In this document: in pieces, positions 30,564 to 39,031 of the stretch
Position numbering within the stretch: position 1 is the first letter of the stretch
How the letters are laid out: every line of letters starts with the position of its first letter
Source: Pseudomonas sp. CCI4.2
GTDB taxonomy: Bacteria; Pseudomonadota; Gammaproteobacteria; Pseudomonadales; Pseudomonadaceae
NCBI RefSeq assembly: GCF_034350045.1
Contig: NZ_CP133781.1
Span: 3,130,001-3,194,000, forward strand
Length of the DNA: 64,000 nucleotides
Reading direction: 5' to 3'
Program-made: the position numbers and the translations under genes
The notes under the pieces: model-generated
Told to the model about the DNA's origin: nothing
Database searches by the model: none
The model's input: the letters and a program-made list of their open reading frames with translations, nothing else

Positions 30564-32219
30564 ATGGCTGGAGTTGGACCTCTCATGGGATCGCTGGCGT
30601 CGCAGGCGCAGGCCTCCAACGCATTGGCTGTAGAACCGCAACGTCCTCTTAGCCGCACCCGCTGGCTGACCCCATTGATACAAAGCATTTTGCTGTGTCT
30701 ATTGCTGATGGCAATGGCCTTTCTCAGCGTGTCGGTCTACGCCTGTCTACCATTGGTGCTGGTGGTCATCTGGTTGCCTCGCCTGTTTGCCGCACCGACG
30801 ATTTCAGCCCTCGCACCGAGCAGCGGCGAAGGTATCGAAAAATTGACTCGCGATTTGTCGTACGCCACCAGTCACAACGCACTGTCCGCCGCCAGCGTGG
30901 CATTTTCTGTGGGCCAGTTGGCAAGCAAGGTCCAGTCGCAGCTCGACGCAGCCGAGCAAATCGTCAGCAGCGCCGACGTGATGATCGCAACCGAACAGGT
31001 GACCTCTCTTCTGAGCCAACAGGCACTCAGCGCCGCCAGCGAGGCCCGCGTCAGCAGTGACGCCGGGCGTAGCGTATTGGCTGAGTCCATCATTCGGATG
31101 CACCAGTTGAGCAAGCGCGCGGTCAGCAGTCGCGAGCTGATCGAGGCCTTGAACCAACGCAGCTCAGACATTCAGCGTGTCACCCTGGTCATCCAGTCAA
31201 TTGCCAGTCAGACCAATTTGTTGGCGCTCAACGCCGCCATTGAAGCCGCCCGCGCCGGTGAGCACGGGCGAGGCTTTGCCGTAGTTGCCGATGAAGTACG
31301 CGGTTTGGCGGGGCGCACCGCCAGCGCCACCGAGGAAGTCGGGCAAATGGTGACCGATATTCAGCAGCTTACGGGGCAAGTGGTCGAGCAGATCCGGCAG
31401 TTATCCAGCGACCTGGACACCGGCGTCGAACAGGTTGAGCGAACCGGTCAGCACTTGGAAAACATCGCGGGGTTAGCCGCCGGGGTTGAAGCGCAAGTCA
31501 GCGAAATCGCCGCAGGCGCGCAAACCAATCAGCAACAATTGAGCAGCCTGTTTACCGCCGTTGAGCAAATGCGCGGCGATTTGGCGATCAGCGACGAACA
31601 AACCAAGCAACTGGCGAAGGCTGCGGTGCAAATGGAGGGGCAGGCGGAAACCATCAGTGAGCGGCTGGCCCAAGTTGGCTTGGATGATTACCATCAGCGA
31701 ATTTACGATCTGGCCCTTGAAGGGGCGCATCAAATCTCGACTCAATTTGAAGCGGACATCGGGCAACGTCGTGTCAGCCTGGAAGACTTGTTTGATCGCA
31801 GTTACCAACTGATACCTAAAACCTCTCCGCCCAAGTTTCAGACACGTTTTGACCGGTATACCGACCAGGTGCTGCCATCGATTCAAGAATCGTTGCTGCC
31901 GCGCCATGAGGGCTTGGTGTTCGCCATCGCCTGCACACCTCAAGGTTACGTGCCGACGCACAATACTGCGTTCTGTCAGCCGCTGACCGGCGATCCCCGA
32001 CTCGACACCGTGCATAACCGAACCAAGCGCAAGTTCGATGACCGCACGGGCATCCGTTGCGGCAGCCATCAGCAGCCCGTGTTGCTGCAAACCTACACCC
32101 GTGACACCGGTGAACTGATGCACGACCTCTCGGTACCGATCATGGTTCAAGGTCGTCATTGGGGTGGACTGCGTCTGGGCTACAAACCCGAGGGTCTGCC
32201 ACCGTCTACGCGTGGCTAA
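30564..32219 (+). CDS. Methyl-accepting chemotaxis protein with C-terminal sensor region
   Basis: This 551-residue protein has two close hydrophobic segments near residues 38-75 and almost no periplasmic loop, so it does not sense through an outside domain. The methyl-accepting signalling domain (tip [20 protein letters not shown] near residue 220) is followed by about 180 further residues. Those include [43 protein letters not shown] and [21 protein letters not shown], resembling a Cache/PAS-like ligand domain placed at the C-terminus in the cytoplasm. The ligand is unknown. ATG 30564 is used; a GTG three codons upstream is possible. Confidence 0.85.
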   Translation: MAGVGPLMGSLASQAQASNALAVEPQRPLSRTRWLTPLIQSILLCLLLMAMAFLSVSVYACLPLVLVVIWLPRLFAAPTISALAPSSGEGIEKLTRDLSYATSHNALSAASVAFSVGQLASKVQSQLDAAEQIVSSADVMIATEQVTSLLSQQALSAASEARVSSDAGRSVLAESIIRMHQLSKRAVSSRELIEALNQRSSDIQRVTLVIQSIASQTNLLALNAAIEAARAGEHGRGFAVVADEVRGLAGRTASATEEVGQMVTDIQQLTGQVVEQIRQLSSDLDTGVEQVERTGQHLENIAGLAAGVEAQVSEIAAGAQTNQQQLSSLFTAVEQMRGDLAISDEQTKQLAKAAVQMEGQAETISERLAQVGLDDYHQRIYDLALEGAHQISTQFEADIGQRRVSLEDLFDRSYQLIPKTSPPKFQTRFDRYTDQVLPSIQESLLPRHEGLVFAIACTPQGYVPTHNTAFCQPLTGDPRLDTVHNRTKRKFDDRTGIRCGSHQQPVLLQTYTRDTGELMHDLSVPIMVQGRHWGGLRLGYKPEGLPPSTRG

Positions 32220-32530
32220 GAAGTTTCCTGCGAAATCAGCGATTCCCGGCATTTACTTGTGGGAATCGTCTGAAATCTAACCGCGGTGAGTCACCGAATA
32301 CTGATAACGACTACTGCTTTCGAAAGCGTAAGTTCGTCCTTCATTTAGGCCGTTTTGCAGGGCGTTTAAGTTGTAAGCCCCTCAAAAGTCCTTAACGTTT
32401 GTGGGACTGTTCTGAAATATCGTGATGACCTTGACGTCGGTTCGCGGCTGAGCAAGCTGGTTTAAATCAACAGTCACTTTTTGATTTAAGCAGTCTGACT
32501 TTCAGCTGCATTCCACAGGCATTGAACATT
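32220..32530. other. Intergenic region before the DUF2235 gene
   Basis: About 310 bases with no supported gene. The last 120 bases are AT-richer and should contain the promoter of the DUF2235 gene. Confidence 0.45.
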
Positions 32531-34018
32531 ATGGTTTCTATTTTTAAAACAGTGTGTGACGGGCGCTGCCCTGACCTTCACGTTCAAACGCGCGGTGTTA
32601 CGGTGCGCATCGGCTTATTCTTCGATGGAACAGGCAATAACCGAATAAACAGCCAAATCGCGGCGGATTGCCGTGCTCAAGCGGTAATGAACAACAACGC
32701 TCATACCGGCGCTTGCGCTGGACGTCATGCGAACGCCGCTAGCAGTTATGCTAGCGACATTACGAACATTGCCCGGCTGTATGAATTGTATGTATTGCGG
32801 CCCAAGGCGCATGAGACACCGCAGGGGTTAAGTGTGTCTGTGCCCATTTACGTCAGCGGCGCTGGCACCACATCTGGCAAGCACGACTCTGTGTGGGCGG
32901 GCCAAGTGCTAGGGCGCGGTAACACGGGGGTTCTGGCCAAGGTCTCTGAGGGGGTGAAAAAGCTCCGAACGGTGCTCGAGACTTTTCAGACGAATAATTG
33001 CGGCTGCACGGTCGAGGGGTTGGAACTGGACCTGTTTGGATTCAGCCGAGGCGCTGCGGCGGCTCGGCATTTTGCCAACGAAGTGTTGAAACAAGAGAAG
33101 GGGGCACTTGGCCCCTTGCTCAAGCTGCAAAGTATTGCGTGGGGGTCCGACTTCGCGTGGGGTTCAGGCAGCGTCAGGCTGAAGGTGATCGGGTTATTCG
33201 ACACGGTGGCCGCGATCGGTGGTTTTTCAGACTTCGGAAATACGAGGGATAACTGCAATCGCCGGGTCAATCTTTACCTACCTCCAGGCAGCGCTCAACA
33301 GGTGCTGCACTTGGTTGCAGGTGATGAGCAGCGGCGTAATTTTGCCTTGAACAGCGTGACGCCGGGTTGGCCCAAGGAGATCGTGTTGCCAGGGGCCCAC
33401 TCTGATATCGGCGGCGGCTACCACCTGAATGTTCGCGAAAAAGTGCTGCTCTCCCGTCCTCGGCGCAGTGTTGTCAATCTGAATACGGCGTTTCATGAAA
33501 CGGTTGCCTGGCGCGAAAGCCAGGCTGATCTTCAGACCATAGACGCCAGGGAGTGGCTAGACCCGCTGGACGCGGAGGCTTCGCTGTCGATCGAGAACGA
33601 TGAACGTCTCCCCAATGCGGGCAGCAACACGGTTGGGGTAAAAGCGGTTGTGGCAGCGGTGAGTATGAATCGCCGGGTTTATGGACATCTCTCTCGGGTT
33701 TATTTGCGCGTGATGCATGAATTGGCAAGCGCCGAGGGCGTGCCGTTGGAACCAGTGCCAGACAGCCCGGCGCTGAGCCTGGTGCCGGAATTACAGGTCA
33801 TCGCTCAAAAGCTGATTGCGTACGCCAAAGGTGGTCCGTACACGCTGGATGAGGGCGAGCAGCGTTTACTGCGTCGACGTTTCATCCATCGGTCCGCGCA
33901 TTGGAGTGCGCTGGTCGGCAGCGGTGCCAGCCGAAGCCACGCGATTTTCGTGCACGCGCCGGAGCCTGGGGGACGAATTTGCCACCCCAATGTTGGCAAG
34001 CCCGGTTACCCCGAATGA
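32531..34018 (+). CDS. DUF2235 protein, Tle1-type T6SS phospholipase effector candidate
   Basis: This 495-residue protein opens its domain with VRIGLFFDGTGNN, the DUF2235 mark, and has the GxSxG lipase motif as GFSRGAAAARHFANEVL near residue 175. Further conserved pieces are IGLFDTVAAIGG and LPGAHSDIGGGYH, which carry the likely Asp and His of the triad. This combination is that of the Tle1 family of type VI antibacterial phospholipases. No vgrG, adaptor or immunity gene lies next to it, so T6SS delivery is an inference. ATG 32531 is preferred over a TTG at 32522. Confidence 0.78.
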   Translation: MVSIFKTVCDGRCPDLHVQTRGVTVRIGLFFDGTGNNRINSQIAADCRAQAVMNNNAHTGACAGRHANAASSYASDITNIARLYELYVLRPKAHETPQGLSVSVPIYVSGAGTTSGKHDSVWAGQVLGRGNTGVLAKVSEGVKKLRTVLETFQTNNCGCTVEGLELDLFGFSRGAAAARHFANEVLKQEKGALGPLLKLQSIAWGSDFAWGSGSVRLKVIGLFDTVAAIGGFSDFGNTRDNCNRRVNLYLPPGSAQQVLHLVAGDEQRRNFALNSVTPGWPKEIVLPGAHSDIGGGYHLNVREKVLLSRPRRSVVNLNTAFHETVAWRESQADLQTIDAREWLDPLDAEASLSIENDERLPNAGSNTVGVKAVVAAVSMNRRVYGHLSRVYLRVMHELASAEGVPLEPVPDSPALSLVPELQVIAQKLIAYAKGGPYTLDEGEQRLLRRRFIHRSAHWSALVGSGASRSHAIFVHAPEPGGRICHPNVGKPGYPE

Positions 34019-34155
34019 CCTTTTTCGCTAGACCATGGGATGGTTTGTTACCGGTTATGTAACGAAGCTATGCAAGGGATAGCTTTTTCCCCAGGCGTCT
34101 AACCCCTAAGATAGCGACATCGTTACCTTGCTAATGAAATCTCGGGAGTACGCTC

Positions 34156-34344
34156 ATGCATAGCAAACTCGATGTCGCCGTCATGATCGGAAGCGGCGTT
34201 CCACCGTCAATGCGCGCGTTGGGCCAGCAGATGTGCTGGGTGGTTTTGCTTAACGGTGAGCGACGAGGCACTGCCTTTGCCAGCCGCCATGATGCCGAAG
34301 AGTGCCGATCAGCCTGGGCCGCCCAGTTGTCCATGACGGCCTGA
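34156..34344 (+). CDS. Small conserved-looking protein of 62 residues
   Basis: A short frame (MHSKLDVAVMIGSGVPPSM...) has GGGAG nine bases before the ATG and a plausible composition with WVVLLNGERRGTAFASRHDAEECRSAW. I do not recognise a named family. It lies between the DUF2235 gene and a convergent DUF2789 gene. It could be a short cytoplasmic protein. Coding is likely but not certain. Confidence 0.5.
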   Translation: MHSKLDVAVMIGSGVPPSMRALGQQMCWVVLLNGERRGTAFASRHDAEECRSAWAAQLSMTA

Positions 34345-34366
34345 CGTCACTACGGTTGCCGGCAGC

Positions 34367-34609
34367 CTATTTGTTGGCTTCGTGCAACAGCGCATTGAGT
34401 TCATCCACAACCGGCGCCCAATCGGCGTCTACGCGTAATTCTTCTTTAAGAAATTTCGCCTGTTGCGGTGTCCAGAACTCAGCGTCGATCAGTTTGACGT
34501 CTTCGGGCAGCGGGCCATGGCTGTCGACGAATGCGTCAATGCTGGCCTGATCGGAATCAAGGCCCAGTTGATCGAATAAGGTCTGTAGGGTGGGTGTCGT
34601 CAAGTCCAT
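34367..34609 (-). CDS. DUF2789 protein
   Basis: This 80-residue acidic protein (MDLTTPTLQTLFDQLGLDS, FVDSHGPLPEDVKLIDAEFWTPQQAKFLKEEL) matches the DUF2789 pattern, a short helical domain of unknown role common in gammaproteobacteria. ATG 34609 is chosen because GGAGATG lies just upstream; an earlier in-frame start at 34654 has no such signal. Confidence 0.85.
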   Translation of the reverse strand: MDLTTPTLQTLFDQLGLDSDQASIDAFVDSHGPLPEDVKLIDAEFWTPQQAKFLKEELRVDADWAPVVDELNALLHEANK

Positions 34610-34743
34610 GTCATCTCCGTCGCGGGCAAGTAACTTGTTGGATGGCAACGCCACACTTTAACCGTGGCACAGTATCTGAGGCTTTGGCTCGGCAAGAGTT
34701 CGGATGGAAATGCCCGAAGACGAAAATTCTGGACGACGGCGAA

Positions 34744-34974
34744 CTAAGCGCTCAATGCGCCGGCGTCTACAGCCACTTTTAACGCCTTGGCCGATTCCTT
34801 TGCTGCCGCCGCAGCGACGTCGGCGGTTTTGAACCAACGGTCTTTTTCGACCTGGTGGTAGCTGATAGCGTTTTTCCCTTCCTTGGCACGCATTACAATT
34901 ACAGCTTGGTACTCGCCTTCGACTTCTCTGGACTCACCCCAGATGAAGAATTCGCCGATATCAAATTCAGTCAC
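34744..34974 (-). CDS. Small hypothetical protein, 76 residues
   Basis: This protein (MTEFDIGEFFIWGESREVEGEYQAVIVMRAKEG...) has a mixed-strand front half and an alanine-rich helical end (DVAAAAAKESAKALKVAVDAGALSA). The start is GTG at 34974 with GGGAAGG upstream. I know similar short Pseudomonas proteins but no function. It sits in tandem with the DUF2789 gene on the minus strand. Confidence 0.65.
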   Translation of the reverse strand: MTEFDIGEFFIWGESREVEGEYQAVIVMRAKEGKNAISYHQVEKDRWFKTADVAAAAAKESAKALKVAVDAGALSA

Positions 34975-35397
34975 TATTACCTTCCCATGGATGACGAGTT
35001 GCTACTCTATGGCGTGCTTGTGCTTCGCCGGTAGTCTTGAGGTGCGCGAGTATGGCAGTTGTTGACGTGCTCAGGCGGTGTTTAGCACTAACGATGACGA
35101 ATGACAGGTTGTCGGATCGAGGGCTGATCGGCAGGGGCAAGCTTGGGGTATTGGGGTTAAACCGAACTATTGCTTGATAGCGGACGAAAGGTATATATCC
35201 GTAAGGCGCCGCTAGCCGGTAGAATTGCTTTTTTCCCCCCCCTCGGATTTACCATTCGATATTCCCCGGTCACTGGGGGTAGCGTCCTGAAAGGCTCGAG
35301 CGATATTGCTAGGCGCCGAACCCCATGGACCAAGACCCGTTTTCTGCGGCGCCCGACACAGTTGGGTACGCTCATTTTCAAGTTTGAGGATTCTTCA
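34975..35397. other. Intergenic gap before the 155-residue hypothetical gene
   Basis: About 420 bases. A frame in phase with the next gene extends upstream to 35170, but it is rich in arginine and has no start signal, so I regard this part as non-coding leader. Confidence 0.45.
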
Positions 35398-35865
35398 TTG
35401 GCAGTCAGTAATCTGGACATGCACGCATTGTTCGTACTTGGCGATCTTCGCGCCAAGCTGGTCAAGCAATTTCAATCCCGTTTCGTTTATGTCACTGAGC
35501 AGAATGCCGAAGGCATTTACATTGCCGAAATCGACACTGAAACCGCGTTGGTGGTGGACGATAAACCCCGACTCGAACTCAAAGTAGGCGATCATTTTCG
35601 CGCGGCGGTATTGCCCAGCCGTGAAGGTGGGAAGTTCGAATTGAAATTCCGCGATATCAAATTGACGGTCTACGGGCTAGGCGAATATGCCTATGTCGAT
35701 ACCGCTGAGGGGCACGGGATAGTGTTCAAGGAAGGTCAGACTGTTGTCACAGTGTTCGCGGCTCACGAGCAGTTGCAAGGCACACTCAGCAAGACATTAA
35801 AAGCGGTGACCGGCAAAGCTGCCAAATGGCGCAAGGGTGAGCTGACCTTCAAGGCCAGTGAATAA
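35398..35865 (+). CDS. Conserved hypothetical protein, 155 residues
   Basis: The proposed start is TTG 35398 with GAGGA 7 bases before it. The frame is open from 35170, but that part is basic and unlike the rest. The protein (LDMHALFVLGDLRAKLVKQFQSRFVYV, YIAEIDTETALVVDDKPRLELKVGDHFRAAVLPS) is strand-rich and cytoplasmic, ending in a lysine-rich tail. No named family is recognised. It converges on the antiporter operon with a five-base gap. Confidence 0.6.
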   Translation: MAVSNLDMHALFVLGDLRAKLVKQFQSRFVYVTEQNAEGIYIAEIDTETALVVDDKPRLELKVGDHFRAAVLPSREGGKFELKFRDIKLTVYGLGEYAYVDTAEGHGIVFKEGQTVVTVFAAHEQLQGTLSKTLKAVTGKAAKWRKGELTFKASE

Positions 35866-35870
35866 TCCCC

Positions 35871-36239
35871 TCAGTGTCCACCGGCATCCCGTTCGCCGCT
35901 GACCTCCGGTGGCACGTCATCGCCGGCCACGCGTTTGCGGAACAACCCGGTACGTGCCAACAACAATGTGGTGACCGGTACAGTGATCGCCAGCAGTATC
36001 GGGATTAACCAGGCGTGCAGCACCGGCCCGGAGTTCAGGGCCGAGAAATAAACGATAGAAGCCAAGGCCACTAGCCACGCACCCAGCGTAGAAGCCAGCG
36101 CTGGTGGGTGCATGCGTTGAAAGAAGTCCTGCATTCGCAGCAAGCCCAAGGCCCCGGTCAGGGCCAATAGGCTGCTGGATAGCAATAAGAGTGCGGTAAC
36201 GACTTCGACCCAATACGGCAACACGCTGAGCGAACTCAT
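35871..36239 (-). CDS. mrpG: Mrp/Pha cation-proton antiporter subunit G
   Basis: This 122-residue membrane protein has three hydrophobic segments and the MnhG/PhaG pattern (LTGALGLLRMQDFFQRMHPPALASTLGAWL). It is the last subunit of the hetero-oligomeric antiporter and overlaps mrpF by four bases (ATGA), so it is translationally coupled. MrpG is a small, essential part of the complex with no catalytic site of its own. No terminator is seen before the convergent gene five bases away. Confidence 0.92.
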   Translation of the reverse strand: MSSLSVLPYWVEVVTALLLLSSSLLALTGALGLLRMQDFFQRMHPPALASTLGAWLVALASIVYFSALNSGPVLHAWLIPILLAITVPVTTLLLARTGLFRKRVAGDDVPPEVSGERDAGGH

Positions 36240-36514
36240 TCGATCACCTCACCACGCAATAGAAATTTTGCCAGCGCAAATGACCCGACGAAACCAAATA
36301 AAGCGATCAGTAGCGCGGCCTCGAAATAGGTGTCGCTGGCGTAGCGAATGCCCAGCACCAGCATTATCAACATGGCGAGCACGTAGAGATAATCCAGCGC
36401 CAATACCCGGTCCTGCGCGGACGGGCCAATGAATAAACGAATTAACGTCAATACCATCGCCAAGGCAAAAATGCACAGGGTCAGCAGGATTGCGTTGGAC
36501 AGCAGGTCACTCAT
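36236..36514 (-). CDS. mrpF: Mrp/Pha cation-proton antiporter subunit F
   Basis: This 92-residue protein has three hydrophobic segments and the MrpF pattern (LFIGPSAQDRVLALDYLYVLAMLIMLVLGIRY). It overlaps mrpE and mrpG by four bases each. It is part of the membrane arm of the Na+(K+)/H+ antiporter. Confidence 0.92.
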   Translation of the reverse strand: MSDLLSNAILLTLCIFALAMVLTLIRLFIGPSAQDRVLALDYLYVLAMLIMLVLGIRYASDTYFEAALLIALFGFVGSFALAKFLLRGEVIE

Positions 36515-36999
36515 TGGAAAATCTCCATCAGCGGGCGCTCATAACGGTGTTTGAAATGGGCAATGAATTGAGCCTCATCGTCCAGATCAAACACGTGCAT
36601 CAATAGCACGCTGCGGTCCAGCGCTAGCTCTGACCACACAGTACCCGGCACCACTGTGGTAATCATCGACAGGGCCGCCAAGCCATTGGCGTCGCGTAAG
36701 TCCAACGGGACTTTGACGAATGCCGGGCGAGGCGGGCGCCGCTTGGCATTCCATACGCGCCAGCCCACGGCCAAGTTAGACGAGATGACATCGCACCCCA
36801 CTTGCAAGACCAGTTTAAACAGGACGTTCGGTTTGCCGATGCGTACCGGCAGCGGACGCAACGGCGCCGTGAGCACCGGTGCGATAAACCCCAATAGCGC
36901 GCCCAGCAGCAGGTTGCCAAGGCTGAGTGACCCGTTCAGCAGCAGCCACAGCACCCAAAGTGCCAATGACAGCCATGGGGCAGGAAAGAACCGCTTCAT
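36511..36999 (-). CDS. mrpE: Mrp/Pha cation-proton antiporter subunit E
   Basis: This 162-residue protein has two or three N-terminal hydrophobic segments (LSLALWVLWLLLNGSLSLGNLLLGALLGFIAP) and a soluble part with MITTVVPGTVWSELALDRSVLLMHVFDL, the MrpE family mark. It overlaps mrpD and mrpF by four bases. It helps assemble the complex. Confidence 0.92.
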   Translation of the reverse strand: MKRFFPAPWLSLALWVLWLLLNGSLSLGNLLLGALLGFIAPVLTAPLRPLPVRIGKPNVLFKLVLQVGCDVISSNLAVGWRVWNAKRRPPRPAFVKVPLDLRDANGLAALSMITTVVPGTVWSELALDRSVLLMHVFDLDDEAQFIAHFKHRYERPLMEIFQ

Positions 37000-38690
37000 G
37001 GTTGTGTCTCTCCAGCCGAAGTGGGTCCGAGCAGTGGCCGTGCGGCCATCACCGACAACACATAGTGCTGTGGATCATGTAACGCAGCAGCCGTGTCTTG
37101 TGTGTAGCGCAGCAAGGGTTCGGCTTTGAACGTCAGCGCGATGCATAACCCCAGCAGAATCACGATGGGCAGGCATTCGTAGCGACGCAGCAGCGGGGAA
37201 GGCCGGTTCGCAGGTGTCCAGAAACGCTGAATGCCGACTCTGGAGAAAGCCACCAGCGACGTGAATCCGGAAAAAATCAGCAAGCCGATCAACGTCCAAC
37301 TGACACTGGAAATCGCTTCTTCCTTTGCCACATCCAGCCCCAGCGGATTGAGCAGCGCACTGAGCAGGGTCAGTTTGCCGATGAAACCCGACAGTGGGGG
37401 CATACCGATGATCAACAAGGCGCAGGCGATGAAGCTCAGGCCGAGGAAGGCTTTGGTCATGGGGATTACCTGACCCACCACTGCTTTCTGTTCGTCATCA
37501 AGATTGGTACCCGGGGGCGGATGCAGCGACTCCACGGTTTTGGGCAGTTGGTCGGGGTCCTCCTCCAGCGGTATTTCGTTAGCCGAGCGCGAGCGTTCAA
37601 TCAGTTCTGCTAGTAGGAACAAAGCGCTGAGGGTCAGGGTCGAACTGACCAGGTAAAACAGCGCGCCCGACGTCAAGCTCGGCTGTGCAAAACCGATGGC
37701 TGACAACAGGATGCCCGCCGACACGAGGATGCTCAGACTGGCCATTCGCTCAAGACGTTGGGCCGCAAGAATGGCCACGGCTGAGGTCACTACCGTCGCC
37801 ATGCCGCCGTAGATCAGCCAGTCCCCACCAAAAAACGCCGAGGCGCCTGCCTGCCCGGAAAACAGTAGCGTCCACAGCCGCAATACGGTGTAGACGCCGA
37901 CTTTGGTCATGATCGCGAACATCGCCGCAACCGGTGCGCTGACGGCGGAATACGCCGGCACCAGCCAGAAATTCAGCGGCCACATCCCGGCTTTGGCCAG
38001 GAACGCGGTGGCCAGAATGGCCGCGCCGGCGTGCAATAGGCCGCGATCCGCTTCGGGAATCAATGGGATTTTCATCGCCAGATCGGCCATGTTCAAGGTG
38101 CCGGTGACGCCATAGATCATCGCCGCCCCGATCAGGAACAGCGACGACGCCACCAAGTTGATGGTGATGTAATGCAAGCCCGCCGAGACCCTGGCGCGGC
38201 CGGAGCCATGCAGCATCAAGCCGTACGATGCCGCCAACAGCACCTCGAAAAACACGAACAGATTGAACAGGTCAGCGGTCAAAAATGCCCCGTAAAGGCC
38301 CATCAACTGAATCTGAAACAGCGCATGAAAACTGGCGCCCGCCCGGTCCCAGCGCGCCAATGCGAAGAGCAGGGCACAGACGCCAATGATTCCGGTCAAC
38401 ACCAGCATCAGCGCAGAAAGATGGTCCACCACCAACACGATGCCGAACGGTGCTTCCCAATTGCCGGGCAGGTAGACACCGATGGAGCCCGTGGTGCCCT
38501 CCTGCTGGACCCATGCCAGCAGGCAGATCGAAATACCCAATCCAACCACGGTGGACAGCAGATTGATTTTGGCTTTTAGGGGCCGACGCTTTTCACTCAG
38601 CATTAACATCAGGGCGGCGGTCAACAGCGGCAGCAGAATCGGTACGACGATCAGCTGATTCATAAACGTCGCAGGATTCAGTTCGGTCAT
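36996..38690 (-). CDS. mrpD: Mrp/Pha cation-proton antiporter subunit D
   Basis: This 564-residue membrane protein resembles the NuoN/NuoM proton-pumping subunits of complex I. It has about fourteen hydrophobic segments and the conserved FLAKAGMWPLNFWLVPAYSAVSAPVAAMFA region with the lysine thought to carry protons. A polar insertion near residues 375-410 (ANEIPLEEDPDQLPKTVESL) interrupts the membrane segments and is a cytoplasmic loop. It overlaps mrpC by four bases. Confidence 0.93.
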   Translation of the reverse strand: MTELNPATFMNQLIVVPILLPLLTAALMLMLSEKRRPLKAKINLLSTVVGLGISICLLAWVQQEGTTGSIGVYLPGNWEAPFGIVLVVDHLSALMLVLTGIIGVCALLFALARWDRAGASFHALFQIQLMGLYGAFLTADLFNLFVFFEVLLAASYGLMLHGSGRARVSAGLHYITINLVASSLFLIGAAMIYGVTGTLNMADLAMKIPLIPEADRGLLHAGAAILATAFLAKAGMWPLNFWLVPAYSAVSAPVAAMFAIMTKVGVYTVLRLWTLLFSGQAGASAFFGGDWLIYGGMATVVTSAVAILAAQRLERMASLSILVSAGILLSAIGFAQPSLTSGALFYLVSSTLTLSALFLLAELIERSRSANEIPLEEDPDQLPKTVESLHPPPGTNLDDEQKAVVGQVIPMTKAFLGLSFIACALLIIGMPPLSGFIGKLTLLSALLNPLGLDVAKEEAISSVSWTLIGLLIFSGFTSLVAFSRVGIQRFWTPANRPSPLLRRYECLPIVILLGLCIALTFKAEPLLRYTQDTAAALHDPQHYVLSVMAARPLLGPTSAGETQP

Positions 38691-39031
38691 TGTGTCGGCT
38701 CCCGGCCATCCACATGGTCGGTGCCGGTCAGGCCCCGTGATGCCAACAGCAACACCAGAAACAGTGCGGTCATGGCGAAGCTGATGACAATCGCGGTCAG
38801 CACCAATGCTTGCGGCAATGGGTCGGTGTAATTGAGCAAGTCATGGGGCACACCGTCCTTGATGATCGGCTCCTTGCCGATGAACAGGCTGCCCATGCTG
38901 AAGATGAACAAATTGACCCCGTATGACAGCAGGCACAGGCCCATGACCACCTGGAACGTTCGCGGTCGCAGGATCAGCCACACCCCTGAAGCGGCCAATA
39001 CCCCGATGGCAATGGCGATGACTTCTTCCAT
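38687..39031 (-). CDS. mrpC: Mrp/Pha cation-proton antiporter subunit C
   Basis: This 114-residue protein has three hydrophobic segments and looks like NuoK (LPQALVLTAIVISFAMTALFLVLLL). Its ATG overlaps the last base of mrpA (TGATG) and its stop overlaps mrpD. It sits between the large A and D subunits in the complex. Confidence 0.92.
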   Translation of the reverse strand: MEEVIAIAIGVLAASGVWLILRPRTFQVVMGLCLLSYGVNLFIFSMGSLFIGKEPIIKDGVPHDLLNYTDPLPQALVLTAIVISFAMTALFLVLLLASRGLTGTDHVDGREPTQ

